Source: SAR86 cluster bacterium SAR86A (GTDB lineage: Bacteria; Pseudomonadota; Gammaproteobacteria; Magnimaribacterales; D2472). Taken from it: a DNA stretch of 45,316 nt. The notes under the pieces were generated by a model, which was given only the letters and a program-made list of their open reading frames with translations, did no database searches and was not told the DNA's origin. Positions 25,560 to 34,576 of this stretch are shown here, one piece after another; the stretch's first letter is position 1, and each line of letters begins with the position of its first letter. The DNA lies in the NCBI GenBank assembly GCA_000252525.1, contig JH611157.1:86205-131520 (forward strand), written 5' to 3'. Position numbers and translations under genes: made by a program.

Positions 25560-27992
25560 ATGAAAAAAATAACAAAAATATTGTATCTTTTAGTTTTGAT
25601 TTTTAATCAAAATTTCTTATTTAGTAATATTTTAGAATCTGATGTTTTTGTAGAAAACAATACTAATAGTTCATGCATGATATATCAGCCATATTTAGGT
25701 GTCGTAAAGGATGCAGAAAGCTTAGACATAAAGTCTGATAAATTTGAAATAACAGACGAGAAAGTGTTGATATTGAATGATAATGTGCGAATTGACTTCC
25801 CTGAAGGCATTCTCAATGCCGGTAAAGCAAGAATTGATCAAGAAAATGGTTTTATTAATTTTAAAAAAGGTGGCGAGCTTATATTAAAAGACTATCTTTT
25901 TAATTCAGAGGAAGGAATTTTCGATAAGAATAAGTTATTTGTAGATTTCACTAACGGGGAAACTTACATCAACAATAGAGGTTTTGTAATTAGCTTCAAA
26001 AAATTAACTGGCAATCTAGATAATCAAATAACTTTAGAAGACATATCAATGACTTCCTGCAAAGATCCAAAAAATGGCTGGCAATTAAATGCTGAAAGCA
26101 TAACGCTAGACGATAATACTATGAGGGGCTATGCTAAAAAAGTTAAGGTAAAAGCATTTGATAGAACTGTCTTAAGGATACCTTATCTACCGTTTGCCAC
26201 TTCACAAGAGAGAATGTCTGGTTTTTTAGAACCTAAGATATCATATTCATCTGATGGATTAGATTTCATGATTCCATACTATAGAGTTTTATCAGAGACA
26301 TCTGATTTTACAATTGCGCTCAGAAATATATCCGATAGAGGCTTAGGCTTTGAAGCAAATTCTAGAAATCTCCACGGAAATAATAACTTAAGAAGTATTG
26401 ATTTTATTTATTTTAATAATGATAAAGAGTATGAAAATATCTATCCATCAGATTCTGATTCAAGGTGGGCATTTAGCATAAATGATTCATTTGGTGATAA
26501 AAAAAATTTTTGGGTAGATGTAGATTGGTCAAAGTCATCAGATAGTTTGGTTTTGAGAGATATTCCAGGAGACATCACATCAATTGGAAGTCAAAGAGAA
26601 CAAAGCTTAAAACAAAATGTAAAAATTAATGGTGTATTTAATAATTTTCAAGTTAGTGTTTCTCAAGAAGGATACCAAACCTTAAATCCAATTCTTACAA
26701 ATGGTTATAAAAAATCACCTTCAATAAACTTAAATTATTTCAAAAACTTCAAAAATGTTTCTCTTCATGAGTACTTAAACTATACAAATTTTGTTGCAGA
26801 TACTATTCACGGATTCTTTGGTATAGATAAAAATAATAAATTTAGATCATCTATACCAAACCCTGTTGAAGGAGAGAGAATTTTTTATATGCTAGAAATT
26901 TCAAATTCTATGAATATAAGTGGCTATCAATTAAATACATCTATTGGCGTAAGGGGTATTGATTTTGACATTGTTGATAATAAAACAAATTCCAATTCAG
27001 TAATGGTTCCAACTTTTAAATTTGATTTAAGTACCTTATTAATCATGAAAAGTGGTATGCAGAGCCATATATTAAAACCGAGAATATTTTACGGGTATGT
27101 CGGACATGAAGAACAAGATGATAATCCTGTCTTCGATACTTATAAGTTGGGCATGATGAATCAGGTATTTAATCTTAATCGCTTCACTGGCATGGATAGA
27201 ATTGGCGACCAAAATTTTTATACATTGAGTATGGAATACAAAAGGCGTCAAATGAATATGAATAATATCTCCTTAAAGATAAGTCAAAAATTCTTTCTAA
27301 AAGACAGAAAAGTATTTATCAATAATATGAGTATGAATTCAATGCACTCTGACATGATGTCGAATACTATGAATATGGGAATGATGTCGAATTCAATGAA
27401 TATGAACACAATGTCTGATTCAATGGATATGGGAATGATGTCTATGATGAATGGTGACAAAGATCCAATAATGATTATGGCTAAATGGATGCCCAATATG
27501 AAAACAATGTTTATGGCCTCAGGAAGCTATTCTGAAGAGATGAAGAAGTTTCCAATGGCAGGACTAACAATAAATCATATGTTTGACAAAGGAAAAGTTG
27601 GGTATGCAAAAAGATATACCAGGATGACAGGAGATTTTAATCAAACTTTAGACTACTCTGAATTTTTTGCTGATCTTAAAATAAAGGACAATGTGAGTTT
27701 TGTTGCAGAAGTTAAGAGAGATGATGAAAATAGTTCTAATATCGAATCCTCTGTTGGGATTGGATTTGAGAATTGTTGTTTTTCTTTTAGGATTTTAGCT
27801 TCAGATAAAAACTTATCGAAGTATCTAGACGGCTACCGACCTGAAGCGTATCAATATTTAGGTGATGCTTGGGATGATATAATTAGAATTGAAAGCAAAA
27901 GTAGAATTAATTTTGAATTCGAGCTAAAAGGATTGAACTCTTCCTTTGAAAAAGTTTCAAGATTCATGAATAATTCACTATTGAGCCACTAA
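25560..27992 (+). CDS. lptD: LPS-assembly outer membrane protein LptD
   Basis: 810 residues (E. coli 784). Signal peptide at about 1-22, then the periplasmic jellyroll (OstA/LptA-like) domain at about 50-190, then the large C-terminal beta barrel that inserts LPS into the outer leaflet with LptE. The four cysteines of the disulfide-switch pattern are kept: C39, C167 and the adjacent pair C739-C740. PYLPFATSQERMSGFLEPKISYSS-type sequence marks the junction to the barrel. Residues 590-630 are an unusual Met-rich tandem repeat, described separately. First gene of lptD-surA-pdxA-ksgA-apaH-cca; surA begins 6 bases downstream. Confidence 0.97.
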   Translation: MKKITKILYLLVLIFNQNFLFSNILESDVFVENNTNSSCMIYQPYLGVVKDAESLDIKSDKFEITDEKVLILNDNVRIDFPEGILNAGKARIDQENGFINFKKGGELILKDYLFNSEEGIFDKNKLFVDFTNGETYINNRGFVISFKKLTGNLDNQITLEDISMTSCKDPKNGWQLNAESITLDDNTMRGYAKKVKVKAFDRTVLRIPYLPFATSQERMSGFLEPKISYSSDGLDFMIPYYRVLSETSDFTIALRNISDRGLGFEANSRNLHGNNNLRSIDFIYFNNDKEYENIYPSDSDSRWAFSINDSFGDKKNFWVDVDWSKSSDSLVLRDIPGDITSIGSQREQSLKQNVKINGVFNNFQVSVSQEGYQTLNPILTNGYKKSPSINLNYFKNFKNVSLHEYLNYTNFVADTIHGFFGIDKNNKFRSSIPNPVEGERIFYMLEISNSMNISGYQLNTSIGVRGIDFDIVDNKTNSNSVMVPTFKFDLSTLLIMKSGMQSHILKPRIFYGYVGHEEQDDNPVFDTYKLGMMNQVFNLNRFTGMDRIGDQNFYTLSMEYKRRQMNMNNISLKISQKFFLKDRKVFINNMSMNSMHSDMMSNTMNMGMMSNSMNMNTMSDSMDMGMMSMMNGDKDPIMIMAKWMPNMKTMFMASGSYSEEMKKFPMAGLTINHMFDKGKVGYAKRYTRMTGDFNQTLDYSEFFADLKIKDNVSFVAEVKRDDENSSNIESSVGIGFENCCFSFRILASDKNLSKYLDGYRPEAYQYLGDAWDDIIRIESKSRINFEFELKGLNSSFEKVSRFMNNSLLSH
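27327..27455 (+). repeat. Met-rich tandem repeat inside lptD
   Basis: Residues 590-630 contain 18 Met in 41, with Ser, Asn, Gly and Asp making up nearly all the rest. An 18-residue (54-bp) unit is visible: TATGAATATGGGAATGATGTC near 27368 recurs as a near copy near 27422 (TMNMGMMSNS versus SMDMGMMSMM). It lies between the strand SQKFFLKDRKVFI and the strand DPIMIMAKWMP, where other LptDs have a short loop. Confidence 0.9.
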
Positions 27993-27998
27993 ACTCTT

Positions 27999-29240
27999 AT
28001 GAAAAAAACTTTTATAACAACACTTTTAATATCATCTGCTTTATTAAATGCAAAAATTGAGCTTTTGGATAGAATTGCAATCATAGTAGACGATGGTGTT
28101 GTGATGGAGTCTCAAATTAATAAAGCAATGGCAGCCCTTGAAGAAGGATATCGTGAACAAAATATTCAATTACCACCTAAAGATGTCCTTTTAGATCAAA
28201 TAAAAGAAAGATTAATAATTGAAGAACTCCAACTTCAACTTGCTGATAGAGCTGGCGTAAAAATAAGCGATGCAGAATTAAACTCTACCTTCTCAAGGTT
28301 AGCATCTAATAATCAAATGTCGCTTGAAGAATTTATATCATTTATTGAAACTAATGGAGATTCATACGAAGAAGTTCGTGAAACGATGAGAAAAGAGATG
28401 CGTATTCAAAGAATACAAAGAGGAAGAGTTAACTCAAATATTGAAATTACTGAAAAAGAGTTTGAAGCATTTCTAGCAACAGATGAGAGCCTTGGTGAAC
28501 TTGAACCTGAGCTTCAAGTTAGACAAATCTTGGTAAAAGATAAAAATATTGCTGAAAGGGTTATCAATCTTATAGATGAGGGATCAAGTTTTTCTGAATT
28601 AGCTTCGGAATATTCTATAAGTTCAAACGCGTCAAATGGAGGCCTAATGGATTGGAGAAAGGCAATAGATATGCCTGAACTATTTGAAAACGCTTTAAAG
28701 GATAAGTCTATTGGATATGTAACAGAACCATTGGAAAGCGGCTCAGGTTATCACATCCTAAAACTTGAAGATAAAAGAGGACAATTTGTTCAATTTGAAG
28801 ATCAATGGAATGCTCGTCATATACTTCTTATTCCATCTGCAATAAGAAGTGATGATGAGACAAAAAATCAACTTCAAGAAATCAGACAAAGGGTTATGGA
28901 TGGTGAAGACTTTGCTTTACTTGCTAAAGAGTTTTCAGAAGACCCAGGCTCTGCAAAAATTGGCGGCGATCTTGGTTGGATGGGTCTTGGAGTTTTTACA
29001 CCTACATTTGAGGAAACTATGCTTAACACTGAAGTCGGCTCGATTTCAGAAGTATTTGAAAGCGAATTTGGCTATCACTTTCTTGAGGTTTTAGAAAAAA
29101 GAAATCATGAACTTACCGACAAACTCATTGAAGATAGAGCTTATGGAATGCTTTATTCAAGAAAATTTGATGAAGAACTTGAGAATACATTAAGAACAAT
29201 GAGAGCAGAAGCTTTCGTAGAATTTAAAGACCTAGATTGA
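27999..29240 (+). CDS. surA: Periplasmic chaperone / peptidyl-prolyl isomerase SurA
   Basis: 413 residues (E. coli 428). Signal peptide MKKTFITTLLISSALLNA, an N-terminal chaperone domain (about 20-165) with AIIVDDGVVMESQI and IKERLIIEELQLQLA, then two parvulin domains: first at about 170-265 (RQILVKDK, GGLMDWRKA, SGYHILKLED), second at about 272-370 (ARHILLIPS, FSEDPGSAKIGGDLGWMG, FGYHFLEV). It escorts unfolded outer membrane proteins, including LptD, through the periplasm. Its TGA overlaps the TTG start of pdxA. Confidence 0.98.
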   Translation: MKKTFITTLLISSALLNAKIELLDRIAIIVDDGVVMESQINKAMAALEEGYREQNIQLPPKDVLLDQIKERLIIEELQLQLADRAGVKISDAELNSTFSRLASNNQMSLEEFISFIETNGDSYEEVRETMRKEMRIQRIQRGRVNSNIEITEKEFEAFLATDESLGELEPELQVRQILVKDKNIAERVINLIDEGSSFSELASEYSISSNASNGGLMDWRKAIDMPELFENALKDKSIGYVTEPLESGSGYHILKLEDKRGQFVQFEDQWNARHILLIPSAIRSDDETKNQLQEIRQRVMDGEDFALLAKEFSEDPGSAKIGGDLGWMGLGVFTPTFEETMLNTEVGSISEVFESEFGYHFLEVLEKRNHELTDKLIEDRAYGMLYSRKFDEELENTLRTMRAEAFVEFKDLD

Positions 29241-30217
29241 AAAAAATTATCTATTCGCCCGGTGAGCCAAGTGGTATCGGTCCAGACTTAATCATTAAAT
29301 TATCCTCTTCAAAGTTATGGGAAAATCTTAAGATCCCTATTGTTTCTATTGGTGATCCAAAGCTTTTTATAGACAGAGCAGCTTTGCTTAAGAAAAAAAT
29401 AAAAATTATTGAATTGGAGTCGCTTAATCAGGTAAGTAAAAATTGCAAAGGGCTTATACAAATTATAAAAGTGACTAAATGCTCTAATACAAGGCCGGGA
29501 AAACTATATAAAAGCAATGCTCAATATGTTCTTGATAATCTAACTTACTCTATTAAACAAACTATGCAAAATGAAGGAACGGCATTAGTAACCGGTCCAT
29601 TAAGTAAAGAAAATATCATTTCAATTGATAAATTATTTACTGGGCATACTGAATATATAAAAAAAATTACCAAAAGTAAGGATGTCTTGATGATGCTTGC
29701 ATCGGATCAGTTACGTGTAGCCCTAGCTACAACTCATATACCTCTTAAGAATGTATCTAGAACAATTACAAAAGAGTTAATTATTAACAAGGTAAAAATA
29801 CTTAATGAAGATTTAAAAAATAAATTCAATGTTAAGAAACCGAATATAAAAGTGCTTGGTCTTAATCCTCATGCAGGAGAGAACGGTAAAATAGGCAAAG
29901 AAGAACAAGATCATATAAAACCAGCAATAAGAGAATTAAGAAAGAAAAAAATTAACGTATCAATGCCCATTTCAGCAGATACTGCATTTTCAAAAAAATC
30001 ATTGAAAGAGGCTGATGCCTATTTGGGTATGTATCATGATCAAGTTTTACCAGTCTTAAAAACTTTAAGTTTTGGAAACTCAATTAATATTACACTTGGA
30101 ATTCCAATAATTAGGACTTCTGTTGATCATGGGATTGCTTTGGATATTGCTGGAACTAATAAATCAGATCCCTCATCATTAATACTAGCCGTTAAAACTG
30201 CAAAGAAATTAATTTAA
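29237..30217 (+). CDS. pdxA: 4-hydroxythreonine-4-phosphate dehydrogenase
   Basis: 326 residues (E. coli 329), a step in pyridoxal phosphate synthesis. The three metal-ligand histidines are in TGHTEYI, NPHAGENGKIG and MYHDQVLPVLK. The start SPGEPSGIGPDL and the end TSVDHGIALDIAGT are family hallmarks. The start codon is TTG at 29237, inside the TTGA that also ends surA; no better ATG exists upstream. The gene shares one base with ksgA (TAATG). Confidence 0.97.
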   Translation: MKKIIYSPGEPSGIGPDLIIKLSSSKLWENLKIPIVSIGDPKLFIDRAALLKKKIKIIELESLNQVSKNCKGLIQIIKVTKCSNTRPGKLYKSNAQYVLDNLTYSIKQTMQNEGTALVTGPLSKENIISIDKLFTGHTEYIKKITKSKDVLMMLASDQLRVALATTHIPLKNVSRTITKELIINKVKILNEDLKNKFNVKKPNIKVLGLNPHAGENGKIGKEEQDHIKPAIRELRKKKINVSMPISADTAFSKKSLKEADAYLGMYHDQVLPVLKTLSFGNSINITLGIPIIRTSVDHGIALDIAGTNKSDPSSLILAVKTAKKLI

Positions 30218-30978
30218 TGAGATCGAGAGATATTAGAAGAAAATATGGTCAAAACTATCTAACAGATAAATCAGTATTGTTTAAAATGGCTGATGCTATA
30301 TCACCAACATCTTCAGATAATTTCTTAGAAATTGGTCCTGGTCTTGGGGCCTTAACTGAACAAATTAATAAAGATGATATAAATATTATTGCGATCGATA
30401 TAGATTCAGAAAATACAGAGATACTAAAAAATAAGTTCACTGGTCCTGCAAACTTTCAATTCCTAACTGATGATATTTTAAAATATAAGATTGAAAATGA
30501 TCGGCAAAGAATAGTTGGAAACCTTCCCTATAATATTTCTACTCAAATAATTCTAAAGCTCATAGATAGCTGTGAGAAGATACTCGATATGCATTTTTTA
30601 GTACAAAAAGAAGTAGCTGAAAAGATTGCAGGGAAAGTTGGTACTAAAAGTTGGGGCAAGTTAGCTATTAAAATTGCTGCTTTTTTTGATAACGAAATTT
30701 TGTTTGATGTTCCCCCTGAGGCATTTGATATAAAACCAAAGGTAAATTCAAGCTTCATAAGGCTCATGCCAAATAAGAATCTTAAAGAAAATATAAATCA
30801 AAAAGATAATTTTTTTAAGTTGATTGACTTAGCTTTTTCATCAAGAAGAAAAAATATCAAGAACAACTTAAAAAGCTTAAGTATTAATTGGAATGAAGTT
30901 GATATTGATCCAACTAAAAGACCTGAAGAAATATCTCTTGATGATTATCTTCTCCTCTCAAAGGTTTTAGTGCTCTGA
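30217..30978 (+). CDS. ksgA: 16S rRNA adenine dimethyltransferase KsgA
   Basis: 253 residues. YGQNYLTDKSVLFKMADAI, the SAM-binding EIGPGLGALTEQI (about 38-50), and the catalytic NLPYNIST (about 105-112) are seen; the C-terminal FSSRRKNIKNNLKSL is the RNA-binding domain. It dimethylates A1518 and A1519 of 16S rRNA late in 30S assembly. Overlaps pdxA and apaH by one base each. Confidence 0.98.
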   Translation: MRSRDIRRKYGQNYLTDKSVLFKMADAISPTSSDNFLEIGPGLGALTEQINKDDINIIAIDIDSENTEILKNKFTGPANFQFLTDDILKYKIENDRQRIVGNLPYNISTQIILKLIDSCEKILDMHFLVQKEVAEKIAGKVGTKSWGKLAIKIAAFFDNEILFDVPPEAFDIKPKVNSSFIRLMPNKNLKENINQKDNFFKLIDLAFSSRRKNIKNNLKSLSINWNEVDIDPTKRPEEISLDDYLLLSKVLVL

Positions 30979-31778
30979 TGTCTCACTATGTGATTGGAGA
31001 TGTGCAGGGTTGTTATGATGAACTTATTAATTTATGTTCAAAAATAAAATTTAATCCAAAAAAAGATACATTAATTTTTGCAGGAGATCTTGTTAATAGA
31101 GGTCCTAAGTCGCTTGAAGTCTTGAATTTCTGTCTTGAAAATAAAAAATCTATTAAAGCTGTTCTTGGTAACCATGATTTTTATCTCTTATATCTCATAG
31201 AACATAAAAAGAATAATAGATCATTAAAAACAATTCTAAACGCTAACAATATTTCTAAAATACACAAATGGCTAAAAAAACTACCACTATTACTAAAAGT
31301 TAAAATTAATGGTCATAATTTTTGGATTTCTCATGCTGGAATACCGTGTATATGGGATTTGAAAACAGCCAAAAAACTATCAAAAGAAGTTCAGGTTGCT
31401 CTTAAAGAAGATTCCTACAATTTACTGAAAAATATGTGGGGCGATACTCCAAGCAAATGGAACAGTAAACTAGTTAAATACAAGCGCTATAGGGTAATAA
31501 TCAATTACTTTACTAGAATGAGATTTTTAGATAATAAAGGTGCTCTAAAGTTAAAGAAAAAAAATCTAAAATCAGAAAAAAATCATATTCCTTGGTTTAA
31601 GCAAACCACTCATAACTTAAAAAAAGATGAGTCTATTATATTTGGGCATTGGGCAGCACTTGAAGGAAAAACAAATTTAGATAATATAATCGGCTTAGAT
31701 ACTGGCTGTGTTTGGGGTAATAAACTAACAGCAATAAGATTAGAAGATAAAAAACTATATCAAGTAAGAAGAAAATGA
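30978..31778 (+). CDS. apaH: Diadenosine tetraphosphatase
   Basis: 266 residues. Calcineurin-like metallophosphatase motifs: GDVQGCYDEL (7-16), GDLVNRGPKSLEVL (about 36-49), GNHDFYLLYL (about 63-72), WISHAGIP near 116 and IFGHWAAL near 223. It splits Ap4A to two ADP. In enterobacteria and pseudomonads apaG usually lies between ksgA and apaH; there is none here. The stop overlaps the cca start by 4 bases. Confidence 0.97.
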   Translation: MSHYVIGDVQGCYDELINLCSKIKFNPKKDTLIFAGDLVNRGPKSLEVLNFCLENKKSIKAVLGNHDFYLLYLIEHKKNNRSLKTILNANNISKIHKWLKKLPLLLKVKINGHNFWISHAGIPCIWDLKTAKKLSKEVQVALKEDSYNLLKNMWGDTPSKWNSKLVKYKRYRVIINYFTRMRFLDNKGALKLKKKNLKSEKNHIPWFKQTTHNLKKDESIIFGHWAALEGKTNLDNIIGLDTGCVWGNKLTAIRLEDKKLYQVRRK

Positions 31779-32788
31779 AAATTTACAAAGTTGGTGGTGC
31801 TGTAAGAGATTCGCTTATGGGCGTTAAGTCTTCCGACAATGATTGGGTCGTTGTGGGCTCATCTCCTGAAGAAATGGTATCTAATGGTTTTAAACCAATA
31901 GGTAAGGACTTTCCAGTATTTTTACATCCAGAAACAAATGAAGAGTATGCCTTAGCAAGAACAGAGAAAAAAACAGGAACTGGTTATGGTGGGTTTACGT
32001 TTTATTATGGAAAAGATGTTACTTTAGAAGAAGACCTATCAAGAAGAGACTTTACTATCAATGCTATTGCTCAAGATCATGCTGGTGTCATTATTGATCC
32101 TTTTGATGGTCAAAATGATATAAAAAATAAACTTTTCAGGCACGTTTCTGACGCTTTTTTTGAAGATCCTTTAAGAGCAATTAGATTAGCAAGATTTTTT
32201 TCTTATGATCATCTTAAAGATTTCGATATAGATGTATCTACTATTGAATGCATCAAAAAAATTGTTTCATCGAGAGAAATAGCAGACATTTCATCAGATA
32301 GAATCTGGTCTGAAACTGAGAGAGCGTTATCTAATTCAAATCCAAGTAAGTATTTTGAAAAAATAATATCTTTGAACTTATTAGATCCTTATTTTAATAA
32401 GCTAACAAAATCTTCTTGTGACAGCCACAACAATAAGACATTGAGGTGGGCTGAACTTCAAATAAATAATGATTTTGAATTAGGAAGCGAGCTTCCCCTC
32501 CCTAATGATTTCAAAAACATTGTTGAGGTATGTAAAATCGCATTGAAATTAAATAAAGATACCAATCAAGACGACTTAATTTTATTAATTGATAAAATTA
32601 ATTTTGTTAGAAATTTTGAATTAATTAATCAGTTAATTTCGCTACCTCATTTTAGCGATAACAAAGATTTTATTTCCCAGCTTGCAAAAAAAATTAAAAC
32701 AACTGATTTCTCATATTTATCAAATGTATCAAAGGAGAATATTGAGGAAGAAAAGATTAAAATATATAAAGAAATTATTAACAGCTAA
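31775..32788 (+). CDS. cca: CCA tRNA nucleotidyltransferase, short form
   Basis: 337 residues (E. coli 412). Class II head domain: VGGAVRDSLMG (6-16), SDNDWVVVG with the catalytic Asp pair (about 20-28), RRDFTINAIAQD (about 89-100) and EDPLRAIRLARFF (about 129-141). The C-terminal HD phosphohydrolase region of the E. coli enzyme is largely missing and no HD motif is seen. It adds or repairs CCA ends; the only tRNA in this window already encodes CCA, so repair is the more likely daily role. Follows apaH with a 4-base overlap. Confidence 0.95.
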   Translation: MKIYKVGGAVRDSLMGVKSSDNDWVVVGSSPEEMVSNGFKPIGKDFPVFLHPETNEEYALARTEKKTGTGYGGFTFYYGKDVTLEEDLSRRDFTINAIAQDHAGVIIDPFDGQNDIKNKLFRHVSDAFFEDPLRAIRLARFFSYDHLKDFDIDVSTIECIKKIVSSREIADISSDRIWSETERALSNSNPSKYFEKIISLNLLDPYFNKLTKSSCDSHNNKTLRWAELQINNDFELGSELPLPNDFKNIVEVCKIALKLNKDTNQDDLILLIDKINFVRNFELINQLISLPHFSDNKDFISQLAKKIKTTDFSYLSNVSKENIEEEKIKIYKEIINS

Positions 32789-32790
32789 AA

Positions 32791-33516
32791 ATGAATAAAA
32801 CAATTTTTATAACTGGGGCAGCTAAAAGAATTGGTAAAGAGATAGCTCTTACCTTTAAAGAATTAGGCTGGAATATTATTATTCATTACAACTCATCAAA
32901 AGAAGCAGCTGATGATCTTGCCGCTGAAATAAATAATTCAAATGCTAACTCTGCGGTTACTGTTCAAGGAAATTTAGATGTCAAAGAAGATGTTGAAAAA
33001 ATTATCAGTGAGGTTCTTGATGCATTTCCAAGTATAGATCTATTAATAAATAATGCGTCCACTTTTTACCCTACTCCAATTGATGATATTTCAGAAGATC
33101 ATTGGGAGAAATTAATTGGAAGTAATTTAAAAGGACCAATGTTTTTAATTAAAGGGCTCAAACAAAAACTTAAAGAATCAAACGGATCAATTATTAATAT
33201 CACTGATACCAATTTATCAAAAGGGGTTGCTAATTACTCCATTTATTCTGCTGCAAAGGCTGGATTAGAGGCGATTACAAAAGGATTGGCAAGAGAGTTA
33301 GCGCCTGAAATAAAGGTAAATGCAATTGCTCCAGGTGCAATGCTTGAACCACCAGATGTTACTTGGACTGAGGAACAAAAAAATAAAGTTATTGATACTA
33401 TTCCTCTTAAAAGGATGGGTTCAGAAAAAGATATAGCTGAAACAGTAAAGTTTCTAGCTGATTCTGAATATATTACCGGGCAAATTATAAAAGTTGATGG
33501 AGGTAGGTCGCTCTAA
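32791..33516 (+). CDS. SDR family, pteridine reductase (FolM-like)
   Basis: 241 residues. GAAKRIGKEIALTFKELGWN has the TGxxxRIG variant typical of pteridine reductases and FolM, and HYNSSKEAA marks NADPH preference. LINNAST, the catalytic YSAAK (about 151-155), NAIAPGAMLEP and ITGQIIKVDGG follow. It probably reduces dihydro-pterins or dihydrofolate; folK and folB lie 2 kb away on the other strand, which supports this. An ordinary 3-oxoacyl reductase is the alternative. Two bases after cca, and sharing its last base with the next gene. Confidence 0.85.
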   Translation: MNKTIFITGAAKRIGKEIALTFKELGWNIIIHYNSSKEAADDLAAEINNSNANSAVTVQGNLDVKEDVEKIISEVLDAFPSIDLLINNASTFYPTPIDDISEDHWEKLIGSNLKGPMFLIKGLKQKLKESNGSIINITDTNLSKGVANYSIYSAAKAGLEAITKGLARELAPEIKVNAIAPGAMLEPPDVTWTEEQKNKVIDTIPLKRMGSEKDIAETVKFLADSEYITGQIIKVDGGRSL

Positions 33517-34571
33517 TGAAGCCTCTAGATGATGCAAAATTCTCTGGTACTAAAGATGTTGATGAAAGATTAAAAATTGACTCTGCAAATTTACAGCCCT
33601 GGATTGATGAGTATGTTCCTAATGCAGGAAAGATAAAAGCAATAGAACAATTTAAGGGAGGACAATCAAATCCTACATATAAAATAATTACCGAATCAAA
33701 AAATCTTGTTCTCAGAAGAAAACCACCAGGAAAACTTCTGCCATCCGCACATGCTGTAGATAGAGAATATAAAGTTATTACTGCTTTATATGAGACTGAC
33801 GTACCAGTTCCAAAAACTTATGGGCTTTGTGAAGATGATGATGTTGCTGGTACTGCTTTCTTTGTAATGGATTTTCTAGATGGTGATCTTTTTTGGGATC
33901 CAATGATTCCCTCAATGACAAATAGAGATAGAACAGAAATATATAAGAATAAAAATAAAACTTTAGCAAAACTTCATAGTGTTGATTATAAAAAAATTGG
34001 TCTTGAAGATTATGGTAAACCTGGCAACTATGTAGCCAGACAAGTATCAAGATGGTCTAAGCAATATAGGGCGTCAGAAACAGACAATATTGAAGCTATG
34101 AATAATCTTATTGATTGGTTACCAAAAAATATACCTGATGATGATGAGACAACTATCGTTCATGGTGATTACAGATTAGATAATATGATATTAAAAAATA
34201 ATGAAGTAATTGGTATTTTAGATTGGGAATTATCAACTCTAGGTCATCCCATCGCAGACTTTAGTTATCACTGTTTGTCATGGAGAACTCAGGAAGCCTT
34301 TTGGGACGAAGCTAAGCTCAAAGAACTTGGTATACCCTCTGAAAGGGAATATATGGAAATGTATTGTGAGAATTCTGGTAAAGATTTGTCTAAAAATTGG
34401 GAGTTTTATATGGCTTTTAATATGTTTAAGATTGCTGGAATTTTACAGGGCATACTAGGAAGAGTAAGAGATGGAACAGCTGCATCAAAACATGCTGAGG
34501 AAAGAGGTAATATGGTCTTTCCTCTCTCTGAAGCAGCGTGGTCAACAATTGAAGAAAATTTTTTGAAATAA
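33516..34571 (+). CDS. Aminoglycoside-phosphotransferase-fold protein, ACAD10/11-like
   Basis: 351 residues. The APH fold is shown by FKGGQSNPTYKI (nucleotide loop, about 44-55), NLVLRRKPPG with the ATP Lys/Arg region, the catalytic loop IVHGDYRLDNMIL (about 210-222), and ILDWELSTLGHPIADFSY (about 230-247). This layout is that of the kinase domain fused to acyl-CoA dehydrogenases in ACAD10/11, which phosphorylates 4-hydroxyacyl-CoA, and of free-standing bacterial homologues. Not an antibiotic resistance enzyme by this pattern. No acyl-CoA dehydrogenase is adjacent. Last gene of the plus-strand lptD run. Confidence 0.87.
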   Translation: MKPLDDAKFSGTKDVDERLKIDSANLQPWIDEYVPNAGKIKAIEQFKGGQSNPTYKIITESKNLVLRRKPPGKLLPSAHAVDREYKVITALYETDVPVPKTYGLCEDDDVAGTAFFVMDFLDGDLFWDPMIPSMTNRDRTEIYKNKNKTLAKLHSVDYKKIGLEDYGKPGNYVARQVSRWSKQYRASETDNIEAMNNLIDWLPKNIPDDDETTIVHGDYRLDNMILKNNEVIGILDWELSTLGHPIADFSYHCLSWRTQEAFWDEAKLKELGIPSEREYMEMYCENSGKDLSKNWEFYMAFNMFKIAGILQGILGRVRDGTAASKHAEERGNMVFPLSEAAWSTIEENFLK

Positions 34572-34576
34572 CTTCT

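Noticed and set aside
27284-27496. Minus-strand open frame over the lptD repeat
   Set aside because: It arises from the low-complexity ATG-rich repeat read backwards (Ile/Ser/Phe-rich product).
33516-34571. An aminoglycoside resistance gene
   Set aside because: The fold is shared but the residues around the catalytic loop follow the ACAD10/11-type family, and the context is housekeeping.
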